The notes: generated by a model not told the origin, from the letters alone. DNA of 23,252 nt from Subdoligranulum sp. CAG:314 (GCA_000437915.1 FR900998.1:30876-54127); one strand, 5' to 3'; counted from the stretch's first letter, positions 1 through 8,294 are shown. Numbers and translations: made by a program.

Positions 1-635
1 GCCCCCCCCCCGCCGCCGTGCTTGCGGCGATTCTTATCGGCAGATTGGCGAGCGTCAATCTTGACGGGTACATGGGACTTGCCGTATCCGTTCTGATATT
101 TGTCGGCGGGATAAAGATAGCAAAGGATACCGTGAGCGGTTTAATCGGGGTTGCGCCCGACAAAAAGCTCATTGCCGAGCTGGAAGCCGAAATCGCGGCT
201 TACGACGGCGTACTCGGCGTCCACGACCTTTTGGTGCACAGCTACGGACCTTACAATACATTCGTCACTGTGCACGCCGAGGTGGACGCAAAAGCCGATA
301 TGCTTGCCGCGCACGAGCGGATAGACCGAATAGAAAGAGATTTTCTCGAAAAACGAAACATACATCTGTTGGTTCATCTTGACCCCACCGAAAAGGACAA
401 TCCCGAAATCGAGGCGGTTTTGCCGTCGATAAAGGAAGTTTTGTCGTCCGTTGCCGACGGTCTTAATTTCCATGACGTGAGACTTGTCCGGCAGGGCGGC
501 GCGGGAAAAATATTTTTCGATATGGTTGCGCCTTTCGAGCTGGAAAAGTCGGATGAAGAGCTTAAAAATCTTGCCGAAAGCCGCCTTTTTGAAAAAACAG
601 GCATGAGCTTTTCGGTTACGGTTGACAGAGAGTGA
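1..635 (+). CDS. Cation diffusion facilitator (CDF) metal exporter, C-terminal part
   Basis: The reading frame is open from the first bases of the window, so the gene is cut at its 5' end. A GTG at 18 is in frame but lies inside the membrane domain and is not a likely start. What remains is the last hydrophobic helices (a LDGYMGL segment, then VLIFVGGIKIAKDTVSGLIG) followed by the cytoplasmic dimerisation domain typical of CDF proteins, with the metal-site-like HDLLVHSYGP and a later VHAEVDA segment. CDF proteins are membrane antiporters that export Zn2+, Mn2+ or Fe2+ in exchange for protons; the metal cannot be told here. The domain is followed by about 70 extra residues, as in the longer CDF forms of Firmicutes. 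The stop at 633-635 lies 19 bases before thyA, so the two are probably co-transcribed. The window starts with a run of ten C, which may be a contig-edge artefact. Confidence 0.85.
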   Translation, partial: PPPAAVLAAILIGRLASVNLDGYMGLAVSVLIFVGGIKIAKDTVSGLIGVAPDKKLIAELEAEIAAYDGVLGVHDLLVHSYGPYNTFVTVHAEVDAKADMLAAHERIDRIERDFLEKRNIHLLVHLDPTEKDNPEIEAVLPSIKEVLSSVADGLNFHDVRLVRQGGAGKIFFDMVAPFELEKSDEELKNLAESRLFEKTGMSFSVTVDRE

Positions 636-654
636 TTGCAAAAGGAGAAACGAT

Positions 655-1485
655 TTGAGCAAAGCAGACGAAATTTTTATCCGAAACGTAAAAGAAATTT
701 TAAACGAAGGCTATTCCGACCGAAACCTCGACGTGCGCCCGCGCTGGAAGGACGGGACTCCCGCGCACACAATAAAAAAGTTTTGTATCGTCAACCGTTA
801 CGACCTGAGAGACGAGTTTCCGATAATCACTTTGAGGCGCACCTTTTTCAAGACCTGCATAGACGAAATGCTTTGGATTTGGCAGAAAAAATCCAACAAC
901 ATACGCGACCTGAACAGCGGCGTATGGGACAGCTGGGCGGACGAAACGGGCAGCATAGGCAAGGCTTACGGCTATCAGCTTGCGTTGAAGCACAGCTATC
1001 CCGAGGGAGAGTTCGACCAAGTGGACAAGCTTCTGTATGATTTGAAGCACAGCCCGCAATCGAGACGTATGATTGCCAATATGTACAATCACGCGGACCT
1101 TAGCCAAATGAGGCTTTATCCCTGCGCCTATTCCTTTACGCTAAACACGAGCGGAAACGTACTCAACGGCATACTCAATCAGCGCTCGCAGGATATGCTG
1201 GTCGCAAACAACTGGAACGTGGTGCAGTACGCCGTGCTGCTCAATATGTTCGCGCAGGCGTCGGGGCTTGTCGCCGGCGAGCTTGTGCACGTGATTGCCG
1301 ACGCGCATATTTACGACAGGCACATTCCGTTGATTGAAAAAATGCTCGAACAGCCTGTTTACGACGCGCCTGAATTTGTCATGGACAAGAGCGTAAAGGA
1401 TTTTTACGCATTCAATACGACGCATTTCAAACTTGAAAATTACAGATACAACGATTTTGAAGTCAAACCGGAGGTGGCTGTCTGA
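655..1485 (+). CDS. thyA: Thymidylate synthase ThyA
   Basis: Makes dTMP from dUMP using methylene-tetrahydrofolate and releases dihydrofolate. The start chosen is TTG at 655 because an AAAGGAG ribosome site ends 7 bases before it; an upstream in-frame TTG at 622 has no such site. This gives 276 residues, close to B. subtilis ThyA, with which it shares an LWIWQ-KSN segment, VDQVD-LL, SRR, VKDFY and the C-terminal EVAV. The catalytic cysteine is Cys157 in LYPCAYSF, followed by the dUMP-binding RSQD (177-180) and Asn188. The loop that usually reads FLG-PFN is MLVANNWN here, and GDxHxY is ADAHIYDRH; the essential Asn, His and Tyr remain, so the enzyme should be active. The stop overlaps the folA start by one base (TGATG), so the two products are translationally coupled. 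This is the usual thyA-folA pairing, in which DHFR restores the folate that ThyA oxidises. Confidence 0.95.
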   Translation: MSKADEIFIRNVKEILNEGYSDRNLDVRPRWKDGTPAHTIKKFCIVNRYDLRDEFPIITLRRTFFKTCIDEMLWIWQKKSNNIRDLNSGVWDSWADETGSIGKAYGYQLALKHSYPEGEFDQVDKLLYDLKHSPQSRRMIANMYNHADLSQMRLYPCAYSFTLNTSGNVLNGILNQRSQDMLVANNWNVVQYAVLLNMFAQASGLVAGELVHVIADAHIYDRHIPLIEKMLEQPVYDAPEFVMDKSVKDFYAFNTTHFKLENYRYNDFEVKPEVAV

Positions 1486-1982
1486 TGAACGCAATCGTAG
1501 TCGTAGACAAAAAATGGGGCATAGGCAAAAACAACGATTTGCTGTTCAAGCTGCCTGAGGACATGAAATATTTCAGACAGAAGACTTTGAACAAAATCGT
1601 CGTCATGGGCAGCAACACGCTGAAATCCTTCCCCGACGGGAAACCGCTTAAAAACCGCACAAACGCGGTGCTTTTTCCCGGAGGCGAAAAACGGGACGAC
1701 TGTATTGTGGCGGACAGTCTCGAAGAGCTAAGACAAGTGTTGACAAGCTTCCCCGAAGATGATATATTTATCATAGGGGGAGCGATGATGTACAAAACCA
1801 TGCTCCCTTTTTGCAAGCGCGTTTACGTGACCAAGGTGGACGCGGACGGACAGGCGTCGGTGTTTTTCCCCGACCTTGACAGGCTCGGTTGGACGCTTTC
1901 GGAGAGAGTTGCGAAAAAACGCGACGGAGAGTACGAGTTGGAGTTTGTGGTTTATTCCAATCCGTCGCCGCAAAAATTTTGA
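1485..1982 (+). CDS. folA: Dihydrofolate reductase
   Basis: Reduces dihydrofolate to tetrahydrofolate with NADPH, regenerating the cofactor consumed by ThyA. The 165-residue length is normal for bacterial DHFR. Visible family marks are the N-terminal MNAIVVVDKKWGIGKNNDLL (NADPH and substrate loop), the catalytic acid in LPEDMKYF (Asp26), VMGSNT with the cofactor-binding segment, and the C-terminal half DDIFIIGGAMMYK that contains the GG dinucleotide. The start ATG overlaps the thyA stop by one base, with GGAGG at 1470-1474 inside the end of thyA as its ribosome site. The protein is the target of trimethoprim-type inhibitors; resistance cannot be read from the sequence. Confidence 0.95.
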   Translation: MNAIVVVDKKWGIGKNNDLLFKLPEDMKYFRQKTLNKIVVMGSNTLKSFPDGKPLKNRTNAVLFPGGEKRDDCIVADSLEELRQVLTSFPEDDIFIIGGAMMYKTMLPFCKRVYVTKVDADGQASVFFPDLDRLGWTLSERVAKKRDGEYELEFVVYSNPSPQKF

Positions 1983-2040
1983 CAAAACGGATGTTTCGCC
2001 GCAGCGCGGCTGAGATAAATCTTGAAAGGAGGTTAAGTAA

Positions 2041-2355
2041 ATGAGAAAAAGCCTTGAAAAAGTGTTCGATATCATCGGCGAAATACTTGCCGTGCTTGCT
2101 TTGATACTTTACGTGTTTCTTGCAATCAACGCGCAGTTCATGTTTTTGCCCGACGGTGTTTTGAACGTGCTTATGGTAATTCAGCAGTATTCGTTCATAA
2201 TCGTGACAATAGTCGTAGGTTTTGAAGCTATGATAAAGCGCAATCTGTTGTTCAGAATTATATTCTACGTCATCGTTGCGGCAGTGGTTATACTTCAGTT
2301 CTTCCCCGGCACATGGGATAACCTCATGGGTTATGTGGGCGCGATGGCGCTGTAA
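2041..2355 (+). CDS. Small three-helix membrane protein, function unknown
   Basis: 104 residues behind a very strong ribosome site (GAAAGGAGG at 2022-2030, ATG at 2041). Three hydrophobic stretches are visible, at about residues 10-33, 42-68 and 72-90, with short charged turns (a KRN turn near residue 64), so this is an integral membrane protein with little outside the bilayer. I do not recognise the family. It follows folA by 58 bases with no clear promoter in between and ends just before a strong terminator, so it may be the last gene of the thyA-folA transcript. Confidence 0.7.
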   Translation: MRKSLEKVFDIIGEILAVLALILYVFLAINAQFMFLPDGVLNVLMVIQQYSFIIVTIVVGFEAMIKRNLLFRIIFYVIVAAVVILQFFPGTWDNLMGYVGAMAL

Positions 2356-2366
2356 AAAGCATAATG

Positions 2367-2400
2367 AAAACGTCCGCTTTAAAGCGGACGTTTTGTTTTG
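2367..2400 (+). terminator. Rho-independent terminator of the thyA-folA transcript
   Basis: A perfect 28-base palindrome (stem AAAACGTCCGCTTT, 2367-2394) followed by a T-rich tail. The A-run and T-run flank both arms, so it may also stop transcription from the convergent minus-strand gene ending at 2433. Confidence 0.85.
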
Positions 2401-2426
2401 TTGATTTTCAAATGCAAGAAAATCAA
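2401..2426. terminator. Second hairpin between convergent genes
   Basis: TTGATTTTC (2401-2409) and GAAAATCAA (2418-2426) form a perfect 9-pair stem with an 8-base loop, 7 bases after the end of the minus-strand zinc-ribbon gene. It lacks its own clean T-run and may act with the adjacent palindrome as a two-way stop. Confidence 0.5.
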
Positions 2427-2432
2427 ATGAAA

Positions 2433-3311
2433 TTATTTTTTTACCTTTGTGCCGCAATTTCCGCAGAAAACTCCGTAGGTTTCCGTGCGGCAGTTCGGGC
2501 AAATCAGAATTTCCGTCATTTCGTTTGAGCAGCGCGGGCACGTCGAATAAATGGATTCCGTTCTGAAACCGCAGTGTCTGCAATACAGAAGGCGTTTTTT
2601 AGGCGCGGGAGGTTGGCTCGGAGAGAGGGCGGGGGCTGCGGCGGATAAGCTTTCTTCCCGCCCGTCCGACGCCTTTTCGCCGCCGTCCGCTTCCGTCGCG
2701 GCGTTGTCGCTCTGCGCAGTCTGCGCTTGCGCCTCCTCGGACTGCTCCGTGTTTGTTTCCGTTTCCGCAGCGTTGCCCGTCTCTGTGACAGGCGTTGTTG
2801 AACTTTCCTTTGCGGGATTTTTTTTGAGTACAAAGTTTAAAAACAGTGCAAGCAGCAGCGCCGCAGTGAACACGGGCGAAGCGTAATATAACGATTTCAG
2901 CGTAAGCGCCGCTGCATTCTGCGCCGCCGCCGAATTTAAAACGTCGCTCATGGGAAGCACGGCGAGATAACCCGTTTGAAGCAGCAGTATACATATAGAA
3001 GCAGTGAGCCACAGCGCGCGGCTGAGCCTGTTTTTAGAGGTGAGCATAACAATCGCAGCCGCGGCGGTGAGAACGCCCAGCGCCGTTTCGGTTATTTCCG
3101 AAAGCTTGTTTGCGTTCAGTTGGCTTGAAAAGACTGCGGCAACGACGCGCATTGCCGCCGCGAGCGCCAGCAGCGAGAGTCCGACGACCGCCCGTTTGTT
3201 TTTGGAAATGAAGCAGGTCATGACGGCGAGAACCGCGGCAACGCCCCAGAGCGCCGCTACTATTAAATCCGGAATATCCGAAACTCCCAATGATTGCGTC
3301 AACAACAGCAT
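2433..3311 (-). CDS. Membrane protein with C-terminal double zinc ribbon
   Basis: 292 residues from the ATG at 3311, preceded by GGAGG with 7-base spacing; an upstream TTG (3338) is not needed. The first 170 residues hold about five hydrophobic helices. Then comes a low-complexity linker rich in Ala, Glu, Thr and Gln (about 172-240), and finally two zinc ribbons built from four CxxC knuckles: Cys244/247, Cys258/261, Cys271/274 and Cys283/286. The last one (FCGNCGTKVKK) is the common zinc-ribbon ending of Firmicutes membrane proteins. Zinc binding is a safe inference; the cellular role is not known. It lies 67 bases downstream of the MATE gene on the same strand but has a promoter of its own. 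Confidence 0.75.
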   Translation of the reverse strand: MLLLTQSLGVSDIPDLIVAALWGVAAVLAVMTCFISKNKRAVVGLSLLALAAAMRVVAAVFSSQLNANKLSEITETALGVLTAAAAIVMLTSKNRLSRALWLTASICILLLQTGYLAVLPMSDVLNSAAAQNAAALTLKSLYYASPVFTAALLLALFLNFVLKKNPAKESSTTPVTETGNAAETETNTEQSEEAQAQTAQSDNAATEADGGEKASDGREESLSAAAPALSPSQPPAPKKRLLYCRHCGFRTESIYSTCPRCSNEMTEILICPNCRTETYGVFCGNCGTKVKK

Positions 3312-3329
3312 AAATGCGCCTCCGCTTAA

Positions 3330-3358
3330 ATAATACAACTTTTTTCCTCTTTATGCAA
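3330..3358 (-). promoter_or_regulatory. Sigma-A promoter of the zinc-ribbon gene
   Basis: Read on the minus strand: TTGCAT (3358-3353), 17-base spacer, TATTAT (3335-3330). The start site would fall about 10 bases above the GGAGG ribosome site, giving a short leader. Confidence 0.5.
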
Positions 3359-3378
3359 TGAAAAGAGAGAAAAAAAGT

Positions 3379-4818
3379 TCAATCGGACGTCGTGCTTACT
3401 GAAAGCTCCGCGTGTTCTTTGTCGCCGCTGCCGTCGTCGGACATTTCCTCGCGTTTTTTGAAAACTTTTCGATAGCACCTCAACGCTATGGGAGCAAAGA
3501 TGACGAGGGAAAGCGTTTCCGCTATCGGATAGGCATAGAAAAGCCCGCTCATTTGGAAGAAATAGTCCAGAAGATATGCCATGGGAATCAGGAAAATCAG
3601 CTGTCTCGACACACTGAGGAACATGGAGAACAATCCGATGTTGAGCGATTGGAATGTCGTGACGAGCAGTATACCCAGCGAAGCCGGCAAAAAGCACCAG
3701 CTTATGCACCTGAAAGCGTAAATAGTGTCCTCCCTGAGCGACGGGGTGGTTTCAAAAATGTCCACAATGAGACCGGGACAAATTTGGAATAGCAAAAGTC
3801 CTACCGTCATAATGGCTGCCGAAGTTATCAGAGACCTTTTCCAACAGTCGTTGTATCTCGCTCGGTCGTTTGCGCCGAGATTGTAGCTGAGAATGGGCAG
3901 TGTGCCCTGCATCAGACCGAATACCGGCATAAAGACAAAGCTTTGAGTGGAGAAATAAATGGTCAGAACCCTTATTCCGTTGGGATACGCTTTGAGTATG
4001 CTGTTGAGTATAATGGTGGTGAACGAGCCGAGCGCGTTTAGTATGAACGTGGGCAAACCTATGCGGAATATGTTCCACACTGTGTTCCATTTTAATTTCA
4101 TTTTGGCGAGGTTTATGCTCACGTCCTGCTTTTTTACGATAAACACGAGAATAATGTACGCGCAGGCGACAAATTGTCCGATGATTGTGGCAATCGCCGC
4201 GCCCGCAACGCCCATGTTGAGACATTTCATGCCCCAGAATTCGTCGAAAATGAAAATAGGGTCGAGTATGATATTGACTATTGCGCCGAGCGCCTGACTT
4301 ATCATAGGCGCTTTCATGTTTCCCGTAGCTTGAAGCAGCTTTTGCGCGACAATGCTGACTACGGAAAAAACGGACAGTCCGAGCATATAAATAAGGTACT
4401 CGTTGCCCATATCTATCATTTCCGCGTCTTCCGTAAACAGCTTCATAAAGGGGACGGACACGGTAAAGGCGAGCGCCACAAACAGCAGCGAGCCGATAAT
4501 GGAAAGAAAAACGGCGGTGCGCGCGACATTGTCCGCGCCTTCGCGGTCGCCCTCGCCGAGCTTTCTCGATATGAATACGTTTGCGCCCACGCCTATTCCC
4601 AGCGCGAGCGAAATCTTTATCATCACCATAGGGAAAGAAATGCCCACCGCCTCGAACGCGACCTGACTGTACTGCGACAAAAACATACTGTCCACGATTG
4701 TGTAAAGCGCGTCGATAAACATGGATATGATGGCGGGAAGCGACATATTAAGCAGCAGCCTTCCCATGGGCATACTGCGCATTTTTGCCGATTGTAAAGT
4801 ATCGTTTTTCTCTTGCAT
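3379..4818 (-). CDS. MATE family multidrug / sodium antiporter
   Basis: 479 residues from the ATG at 4818 (AGGTGA ribosome site 5 bases before it; an upstream TTG at 4833 is rejected). The protein is hydrophobic throughout with the twelve-helix, two-lobe pattern of MATE exporters. The start of the transport domain, LLLNMSLPAIISMFIDALYT then VDSMFLSQ, is the diagnostic N-terminal signature, and the second lobe repeats it weakly near IGLPTFILNALGSFTT. MATE proteins expel cationic drugs, dyes or metabolites in exchange for Na+ or H+; the substrate cannot be predicted. The closest relatives are likely the clostridial MepA-like branch. The tail of about 25 residues is charged and soluble. A promoter lies just upstream and the gene is probably transcribed alone or with the following zinc-ribbon gene. 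Confidence 0.92.
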   Translation of the reverse strand: MQEKNDTLQSAKMRSMPMGRLLLNMSLPAIISMFIDALYTIVDSMFLSQYSQVAFEAVGISFPMVMIKISLALGIGVGANVFISRKLGEGDREGADNVARTAVFLSIIGSLLFVALAFTVSVPFMKLFTEDAEMIDMGNEYLIYMLGLSVFSVVSIVAQKLLQATGNMKAPMISQALGAIVNIILDPIFIFDEFWGMKCLNMGVAGAAIATIIGQFVACAYIILVFIVKKQDVSINLAKMKLKWNTVWNIFRIGLPTFILNALGSFTTIILNSILKAYPNGIRVLTIYFSTQSFVFMPVFGLMQGTLPILSYNLGANDRARYNDCWKRSLITSAAIMTVGLLLFQICPGLIVDIFETTPSLREDTIYAFRCISWCFLPASLGILLVTTFQSLNIGLFSMFLSVSRQLIFLIPMAYLLDYFFQMSGLFYAYPIAETLSLVIFAPIALRCYRKVFKKREEMSDDGSGDKEHAELSVSTTSD

Positions 4819-4856
4819 GATTTCACCTGACAAAAGGATTAAAGTTTAACCAAACT

Positions 4857-4884
4857 ATTTTAACAGATTCGCGGCAAAAAGCAA
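4857..4884 (-). promoter_or_regulatory. Probable promoter of the MATE gene
   Basis: On the minus strand, TTGCTT (4884-4879), a 16-base spacer and TAAAAT (4862-4857). The -10 box is good and the -35 box weak. The leader would be about 30 bases. Confidence 0.4.
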
Positions 4885-4940
4885 GCGTAAAAGGTGCGCA
4901 AAAAAGGAAAAATTTGCGCAATCCTCCGACTGCCCGCAAA

Positions 4941-4972
4941 AGAAAAACGGCGCGTCGCGCCGTTTTTCTTTT
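4941..4972 (-). terminator. Terminator of the oxaloacetate decarboxylase operon
   Basis: A 13-pair stem (AGAAAAACGGCGC, 4941-4953) with a 3-base loop, 9 bases after the oadB stop. Read on the minus strand the stem ends in a T-run (GTTTTTCTTTT), as expected for an intrinsic terminator. Confidence 0.85.
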
Positions 4973-4980
4973 ATATTGAT

Positions 4981-6147
4981 TTAAAGGAAAATAGCGAGGA
5001 AAATACCTGCCGCGACGGCAGAGCCTATGACGCCCGCCACGTTGGGGCCCATTGCGTGCATGAGCAGATGATTGTCGGGGTCGTATTTTCTTCCCACCGT
5101 ATGGGACACTCTCGCCGCCATAGGCACGGCGGATACGCCCGCCGAACCGATAAGAGGATTGATTTTGCCTTTGGTAAGCCAGCACATGAGCTTTCCGAAC
5201 AGAACGCCGCCGACGGTGGAGAAGCAGAAAGCGAACAGTCCCAGACCGATGATGAGCAGCGTGTTGAGAGACAAAAAGTTTTCCGCAGTTGCGGTCGCTC
5301 CTACCGAGATGCCGAGCAAAAGGGTGACTATGTTCATGAGAGCGTTCTGCGCCGTGTCGGAAAGTCTTTCGGTGACGCCGCACTCCTTAAACAGGTTGCC
5401 GAGCATGAGGCAGCCGAGCAGTGGAGCGACGGAGGGGAGCAAAAGCGCGGTGATGATTGTCACCATAATGGGGAAAATGATTTTTGCTGCCTTGGAAACG
5501 TTTTTGGGCGGCTCCATGCGAATCAGCTTTTCCTTTTTGGTGGTGAGCATCTTCATCAGCGGAGGCTGAATCAAAGGAATCAGCGCCATGTAGGAATAAG
5601 CCGCGACCGCAATCGGTCCGAGCAGGTGGGGCGCCAGCTGATTGGTTACGTAAATAGCCGTAGGTCCGTCGGCGCCGCCGATAATGGCAATAGCCGCAGA
5701 CTCCTCGCCGGTAAAGAAGCACACCGCAATCAGGAACGCGCAGTAAATTCCGAGCTGCGCCGCCGCTCCGAGCAGCATTGATTTGGGATTGGCGAGCAGG
5801 GGACCGAAGTCGGTCATCGCGCCCACTCCGAGAAAAATCAGACAGGGATAAACGCTTGTCTTGACGCCTATGTAAAGTATATCCAGCAGACCGCCGTTTT
5901 GCAGCACGTCCATATAGTCGGGCTTGGAGTTGTCAAACCACATTTCGGGGTGGTAAATGCCCGTGCCGGGCAGGTTTGTCAGCAGCATGCCGAAGGCTAT
6001 GCCTACAAGAAGCAGCGGCTCGAATTTTTTGACAATACCAAGATAAAGCAAAACGCAGGCGATTAAAATCATGACTGCCTGTTTCCAGTCCATTGTGGCA
6101 AAGCCGGAGCTGCCGAACAGGTTGCTTAAAAAATCTCCTATGTTCAT
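4981..6147 (-). CDS. oadB: Oxaloacetate decarboxylase beta subunit (Na+ pump)
   Basis: The membrane subunit that decarboxylates carboxybiotin and moves Na+ out of the cell. 388 residues from the ATG at 6147, which has AAAGGAG just before it; that site lies inside the end of the biotin-carrier gene. About nine to eleven hydrophobic segments are visible. The family's most conserved region is present: GGADGPTAIYVTNQLAP with Asp160 (the sodium-site aspartate of the known enzymes), then AAYSYMALIPLIQPP with Tyr184/Tyr186. The C-terminal conserved block includes LMHAMGPNVAGVIGSAVAAG. Substrate assignment to oxaloacetate rather than methylmalonyl-CoA or glutaconyl-CoA rests on the alpha subunit of the same operon, because beta subunits are shared by all these pumps. 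It is the last gene of the operon and is followed by a terminator. Confidence 0.93.
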   Translation of the reverse strand: MNIGDFLSNLFGSSGFATMDWKQAVMILIACVLLYLGIVKKFEPLLLVGIAFGMLLTNLPGTGIYHPEMWFDNSKPDYMDVLQNGGLLDILYIGVKTSVYPCLIFLGVGAMTDFGPLLANPKSMLLGAAAQLGIYCAFLIAVCFFTGEESAAIAIIGGADGPTAIYVTNQLAPHLLGPIAVAAYSYMALIPLIQPPLMKMLTTKKEKLIRMEPPKNVSKAAKIIFPIMVTIITALLLPSVAPLLGCLMLGNLFKECGVTERLSDTAQNALMNIVTLLLGISVGATATAENFLSLNTLLIIGLGLFAFCFSTVGGVLFGKLMCWLTKGKINPLIGSAGVSAVPMAARVSHTVGRKYDPDNHLLMHAMGPNVAGVIGSAVAAGIFLAIFL

Positions 6148-6157
6148 GTCGCTCCTT

Positions 6158-6547
6158 TCAGGCAAGCTCGTAAATGGGAGTGCCTTGCTCTACCTTTGAA
6201 CCCTTCTGCACGTAAAACGCCGTGACGGTTCCGTCTTTGCTTGCCGAAATTTCGTTTTCCATTTTCATGGCTTCGATAGTGAGCACGACGTCGCCGCGCT
6301 TGACCTTGGCGCCGACGCTTACTTTGAGTTCCATAACGACGCCGGGCAGAGGGGACTCCACCGCGTTTGCGCCCTTTGTCACCGTAGCGGTAACGGCGTC
6401 CGCAGGCGCGGGGGCTGTGGGCTGAGTTTGAGCCGGCAAAGCGGGAGCGGGAGCCGATATGGCGTCATATTCTTTAAGAAGAGAGGCAACGCCTTTTTCC
6501 ACCTCTACCTCGTAGATTTTTCCGTTTAATTTGACGTTATATTTCAT
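6158..6547 (-). CDS. Biotin carboxyl carrier subunit of the decarboxylase
   Basis: 129 residues. An N-terminal domain of about 28 residues (MKYNVKLNGKIYEVEVE) is joined by a flexible Ala/Pro-rich linker (about 31-62) to a biotinyl/lipoyl domain. The biotin-accepting lysine is Lys95 in EAMKMEN. It carries CO2 from the alpha subunit's active site to the membrane beta subunit. In many Proteobacteria this domain is fused to the end of OadA; here it is a separate gene, as in several Firmicutes pumps and in methylmalonyl-CoA decarboxylase. The start ATG is one base after the oadG stop, and its 3' end contains the oadB ribosome site, so translation is coupled across the operon. A biotin ligase must be encoded elsewhere. 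Confidence 0.93.
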   Translation of the reverse strand: MKYNVKLNGKIYEVEVEKGVASLLKEYDAISAPAPALPAQTQPTAPAPADAVTATVTKGANAVESPLPGVVMELKVSVGAKVKRGDVVLTIEAMKMENEISASKDGTVTAFYVQKGSKVEQGTPIYELA

Positions 6548-6548
6548 G

Positions 6549-6890
6549 TCAGTCCTTGTTCTCCTTTTTTTCTTTTATGGAAACGAATTTCAGCTCGTTG
6601 AGCGGAGTCTCAAGCTCGTCCGCGACAATAGCCATAATCATGGCTGCTTCCTTGTCGGGCACGTCGAAGAGCTTTACGCTGCCGCACGAGCCGGGAGCGG
6701 GGGTTGAGTCCTCCTGCGGTTTGCCCGCGGGCTGCTTTTTGACCCCTTTCTTTGTAAGATAGTTGAGCAGAGCGATTAAAAGAGCCATGACGGCAAGTAC
6801 GACAATTATGAGCACAAAGCCTATGACGGAGTAAAGCGCCGCTTCGCCGAAAGTAAGCTCGACGTCGGCAAAAGATAAAAGATTCAGCAT
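6549..6890 (-). CDS. oadG: Oxaloacetate decarboxylase gamma subunit
   Basis: 113 residues, the usual size for OadG-type assembly subunits. A single membrane helix spans about residues 17-44 (ALYSVIGFVLIIVVLAVMAL), followed by a Lys-rich then Pro/Gly-rich cytoplasmic region. OadG anchors the alpha subunit and biotin carrier to the beta subunit. Gamma subunits diverge quickly, so the name relies on size, topology and position between oadA and the biotin carrier. AAGGAG precedes the ATG at 6890 by 8 bases; the gap to oadA is 12 bases. The C-terminal 45 residues (DKEAAMIMAIVADELETPLN) resemble the conserved soluble tail of the OadG Pfam family in Clostridia. Confidence 0.8.
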   Translation of the reverse strand: MLNLLSFADVELTFGEAALYSVIGFVLIIVVLAVMALLIALLNYLTKKGVKKQPAGKPQEDSTPAPGSCGSVKLFDVPDKEAAMIMAIVADELETPLNELKFVSIKEKKENKD

Positions 6891-6902
6891 TTTCCGTTCT
6901 CC

Positions 6903-8294
6903 TTATTCCGTCACCGCTTCGATGGTGTAGGACACGACGTTTTCTTCCTTTTTGCGCCTTTCCTCGAAGAATTTTTCCGCTACCTGAGGGAAAGCGATGT
7001 AGCTCAAAACGTCCTCGTCGCTTTTCGCCGTGCCGGAAAGCTCCTTTTTGTTTTTTTCAAAGGAGGGCTTCAAAGTGTCAGCAAAACGGCATTCGATGGG
7101 TTTTTCTTCTCCCAACGCCTTTTTGACTAGCTCGGGGTTGACCTTGCCGGGCGCGCGGCCGTATTCTCCGTGCAGATAAGCCTTGACCTCTTTGCCTATG
7201 CTTTTGTAGCGTTCGCCGAGCAGCACGTTCTGCGTCGCCTGCACGCCTACCATCTGACTCATGGGCGTGACCAGCGGGGGATATCCGAGGTCCTCTCTCA
7301 CGCGGGGAATTTCCTCCAAAACCTGATTGAGTCTGTCGAGTGCGTTCTGCTGTTTGAGCTGCGAAAACAGGTTGGACAGCATTCCTCCCGGCACCTTGTA
7401 ATTGAGCGCGTCGGTGTCCGTGACCATAGCTAGCGGCATAAGAGTGCCGTCTGCTATGTAATCGTTGCGTATGGGCTTGAAAAAGTCGTTTACCTTTTTC
7501 ATTACGTCGGCGTCGGCAACGCAGTCGTAGCCCAATTCTCTCAGAGCGTAAACAAGCGTTTCCGTCGCAGGCTGCGACGTGCCTCCCGAAAAAGCCGACG
7601 ACGCGGTATCGATAACGTCCGCGCCCGCTTCGATGCCTTTAAGATATGTGATGAAGGCAAGGCCCGTGGTGCAGTGCGTGTGCAGAACGACGGGCAGACC
7701 GACCTTTTCTTTAAGCGCTTTGACCAGGTCGTAACACTCCTGCGGTCCCATGACGCCCGCCATGTCCTTGATGCATATTGTGGACACGCCCATTTCCTTC
7801 ATTTCGGAGGCGACGCCGACAAAATTGTCAAGGGTGTGGACGGGGCTCGTGGTGTAGGAAATGGCTCCGCTTGCGATTGCTCCCGCCTTGACGGTTTCTT
7901 CGACCGCAACCTTAATATTCCTTGTGTCGTTGAGCGCGTCGAAAATACGGATTATGTCTATGCCGTTTTCCACACTCTTTTTGACGAACATTTTTACCAC
8001 GTCGTCGGGATAATGACGGTAGCCCAAAAGGTTTTGTCCCCTAAGCAGCATTTGCAGCTTGGTGTTTTTGACCTTTTTGCGGATTTTTCTCAATCTTTCC
8101 CAAGGGTCCTCGTTTAAAAACCTCAGACATGAGTCAAAGGTTGCTCCGCCCCAGCACTCTATCGAATAATAGCCCGCTTTGTCCATTTCTTCGAGTATGC
8201 CGTCGAATTTGTCGTAGGGCAGCCGTGTCGCGATGAGGGACTGATTCGCATCTCTCAAAACGGTTTCAGTGAATTGAACTTTTTGTGCCTTCAT
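6903..8294 (-). CDS. oadA: Oxaloacetate decarboxylase alpha subunit (carboxyltransferase)
   Basis: 463 residues, first gene of the pump operon. It moves the carboxyl group of oxaloacetate to biotin, giving pyruvate. The TIM-barrel domain of the HMG-CoA lyase-like family is clear: RDANQS at 14-19 (metal-binding Asp15), LLRGQN at 84-88, the carbamylated lysine Lys176 in CIKDMAG, and metal ligands His205 and His207 in HTHCTTG, then GTSQPATE. The C-terminal part (from about 290) is the PYC/OadA domain, with a GEYGRAPGKVNPEL segment. The usual fused biotin domain is absent and supplied by the separate carrier gene. The family includes pyruvate carboxylase subunit B, but a linked oadB and oadG and no biotin carboxylase gene favour decarboxylation. 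The start ATG at 8294 follows AAAGGAAA by 8 bases. Confidence 0.93.
   Translation of the reverse strand: MKAQKVQFTETVLRDANQSLIATRLPYDKFDGILEEMDKAGYYSIECWGGATFDSCLRFLNEDPWERLRKIRKKVKNTKLQMLLRGQNLLGYRHYPDDVVKMFVKKSVENGIDIIRIFDALNDTRNIKVAVEETVKAGAIASGAISYTTSPVHTLDNFVGVASEMKEMGVSTICIKDMAGVMGPQECYDLVKALKEKVGLPVVLHTHCTTGLAFITYLKGIEAGADVIDTASSAFSGGTSQPATETLVYALRELGYDCVADADVMKKVNDFFKPIRNDYIADGTLMPLAMVTDTDALNYKVPGGMLSNLFSQLKQQNALDRLNQVLEEIPRVREDLGYPPLVTPMSQMVGVQATQNVLLGERYKSIGKEVKAYLHGEYGRAPGKVNPELVKKALGEEKPIECRFADTLKPSFEKNKKELSGTAKSDEDVLSYIAFPQVAEKFFEERRKKEENVVSYTIEAVTE

Noticed and set aside
1..17. Run of ten C as a phase-variable tract of the CDF gene
   Set aside because: It lies at the very first bases of the window and is more likely a contig-edge artefact; it cannot be judged without upstream sequence.
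1979..2019. Promoter TTGACA after folA
   Set aside because: There is no -10 box at 16-18 bases; ATAAAT lies about 30 bases away.
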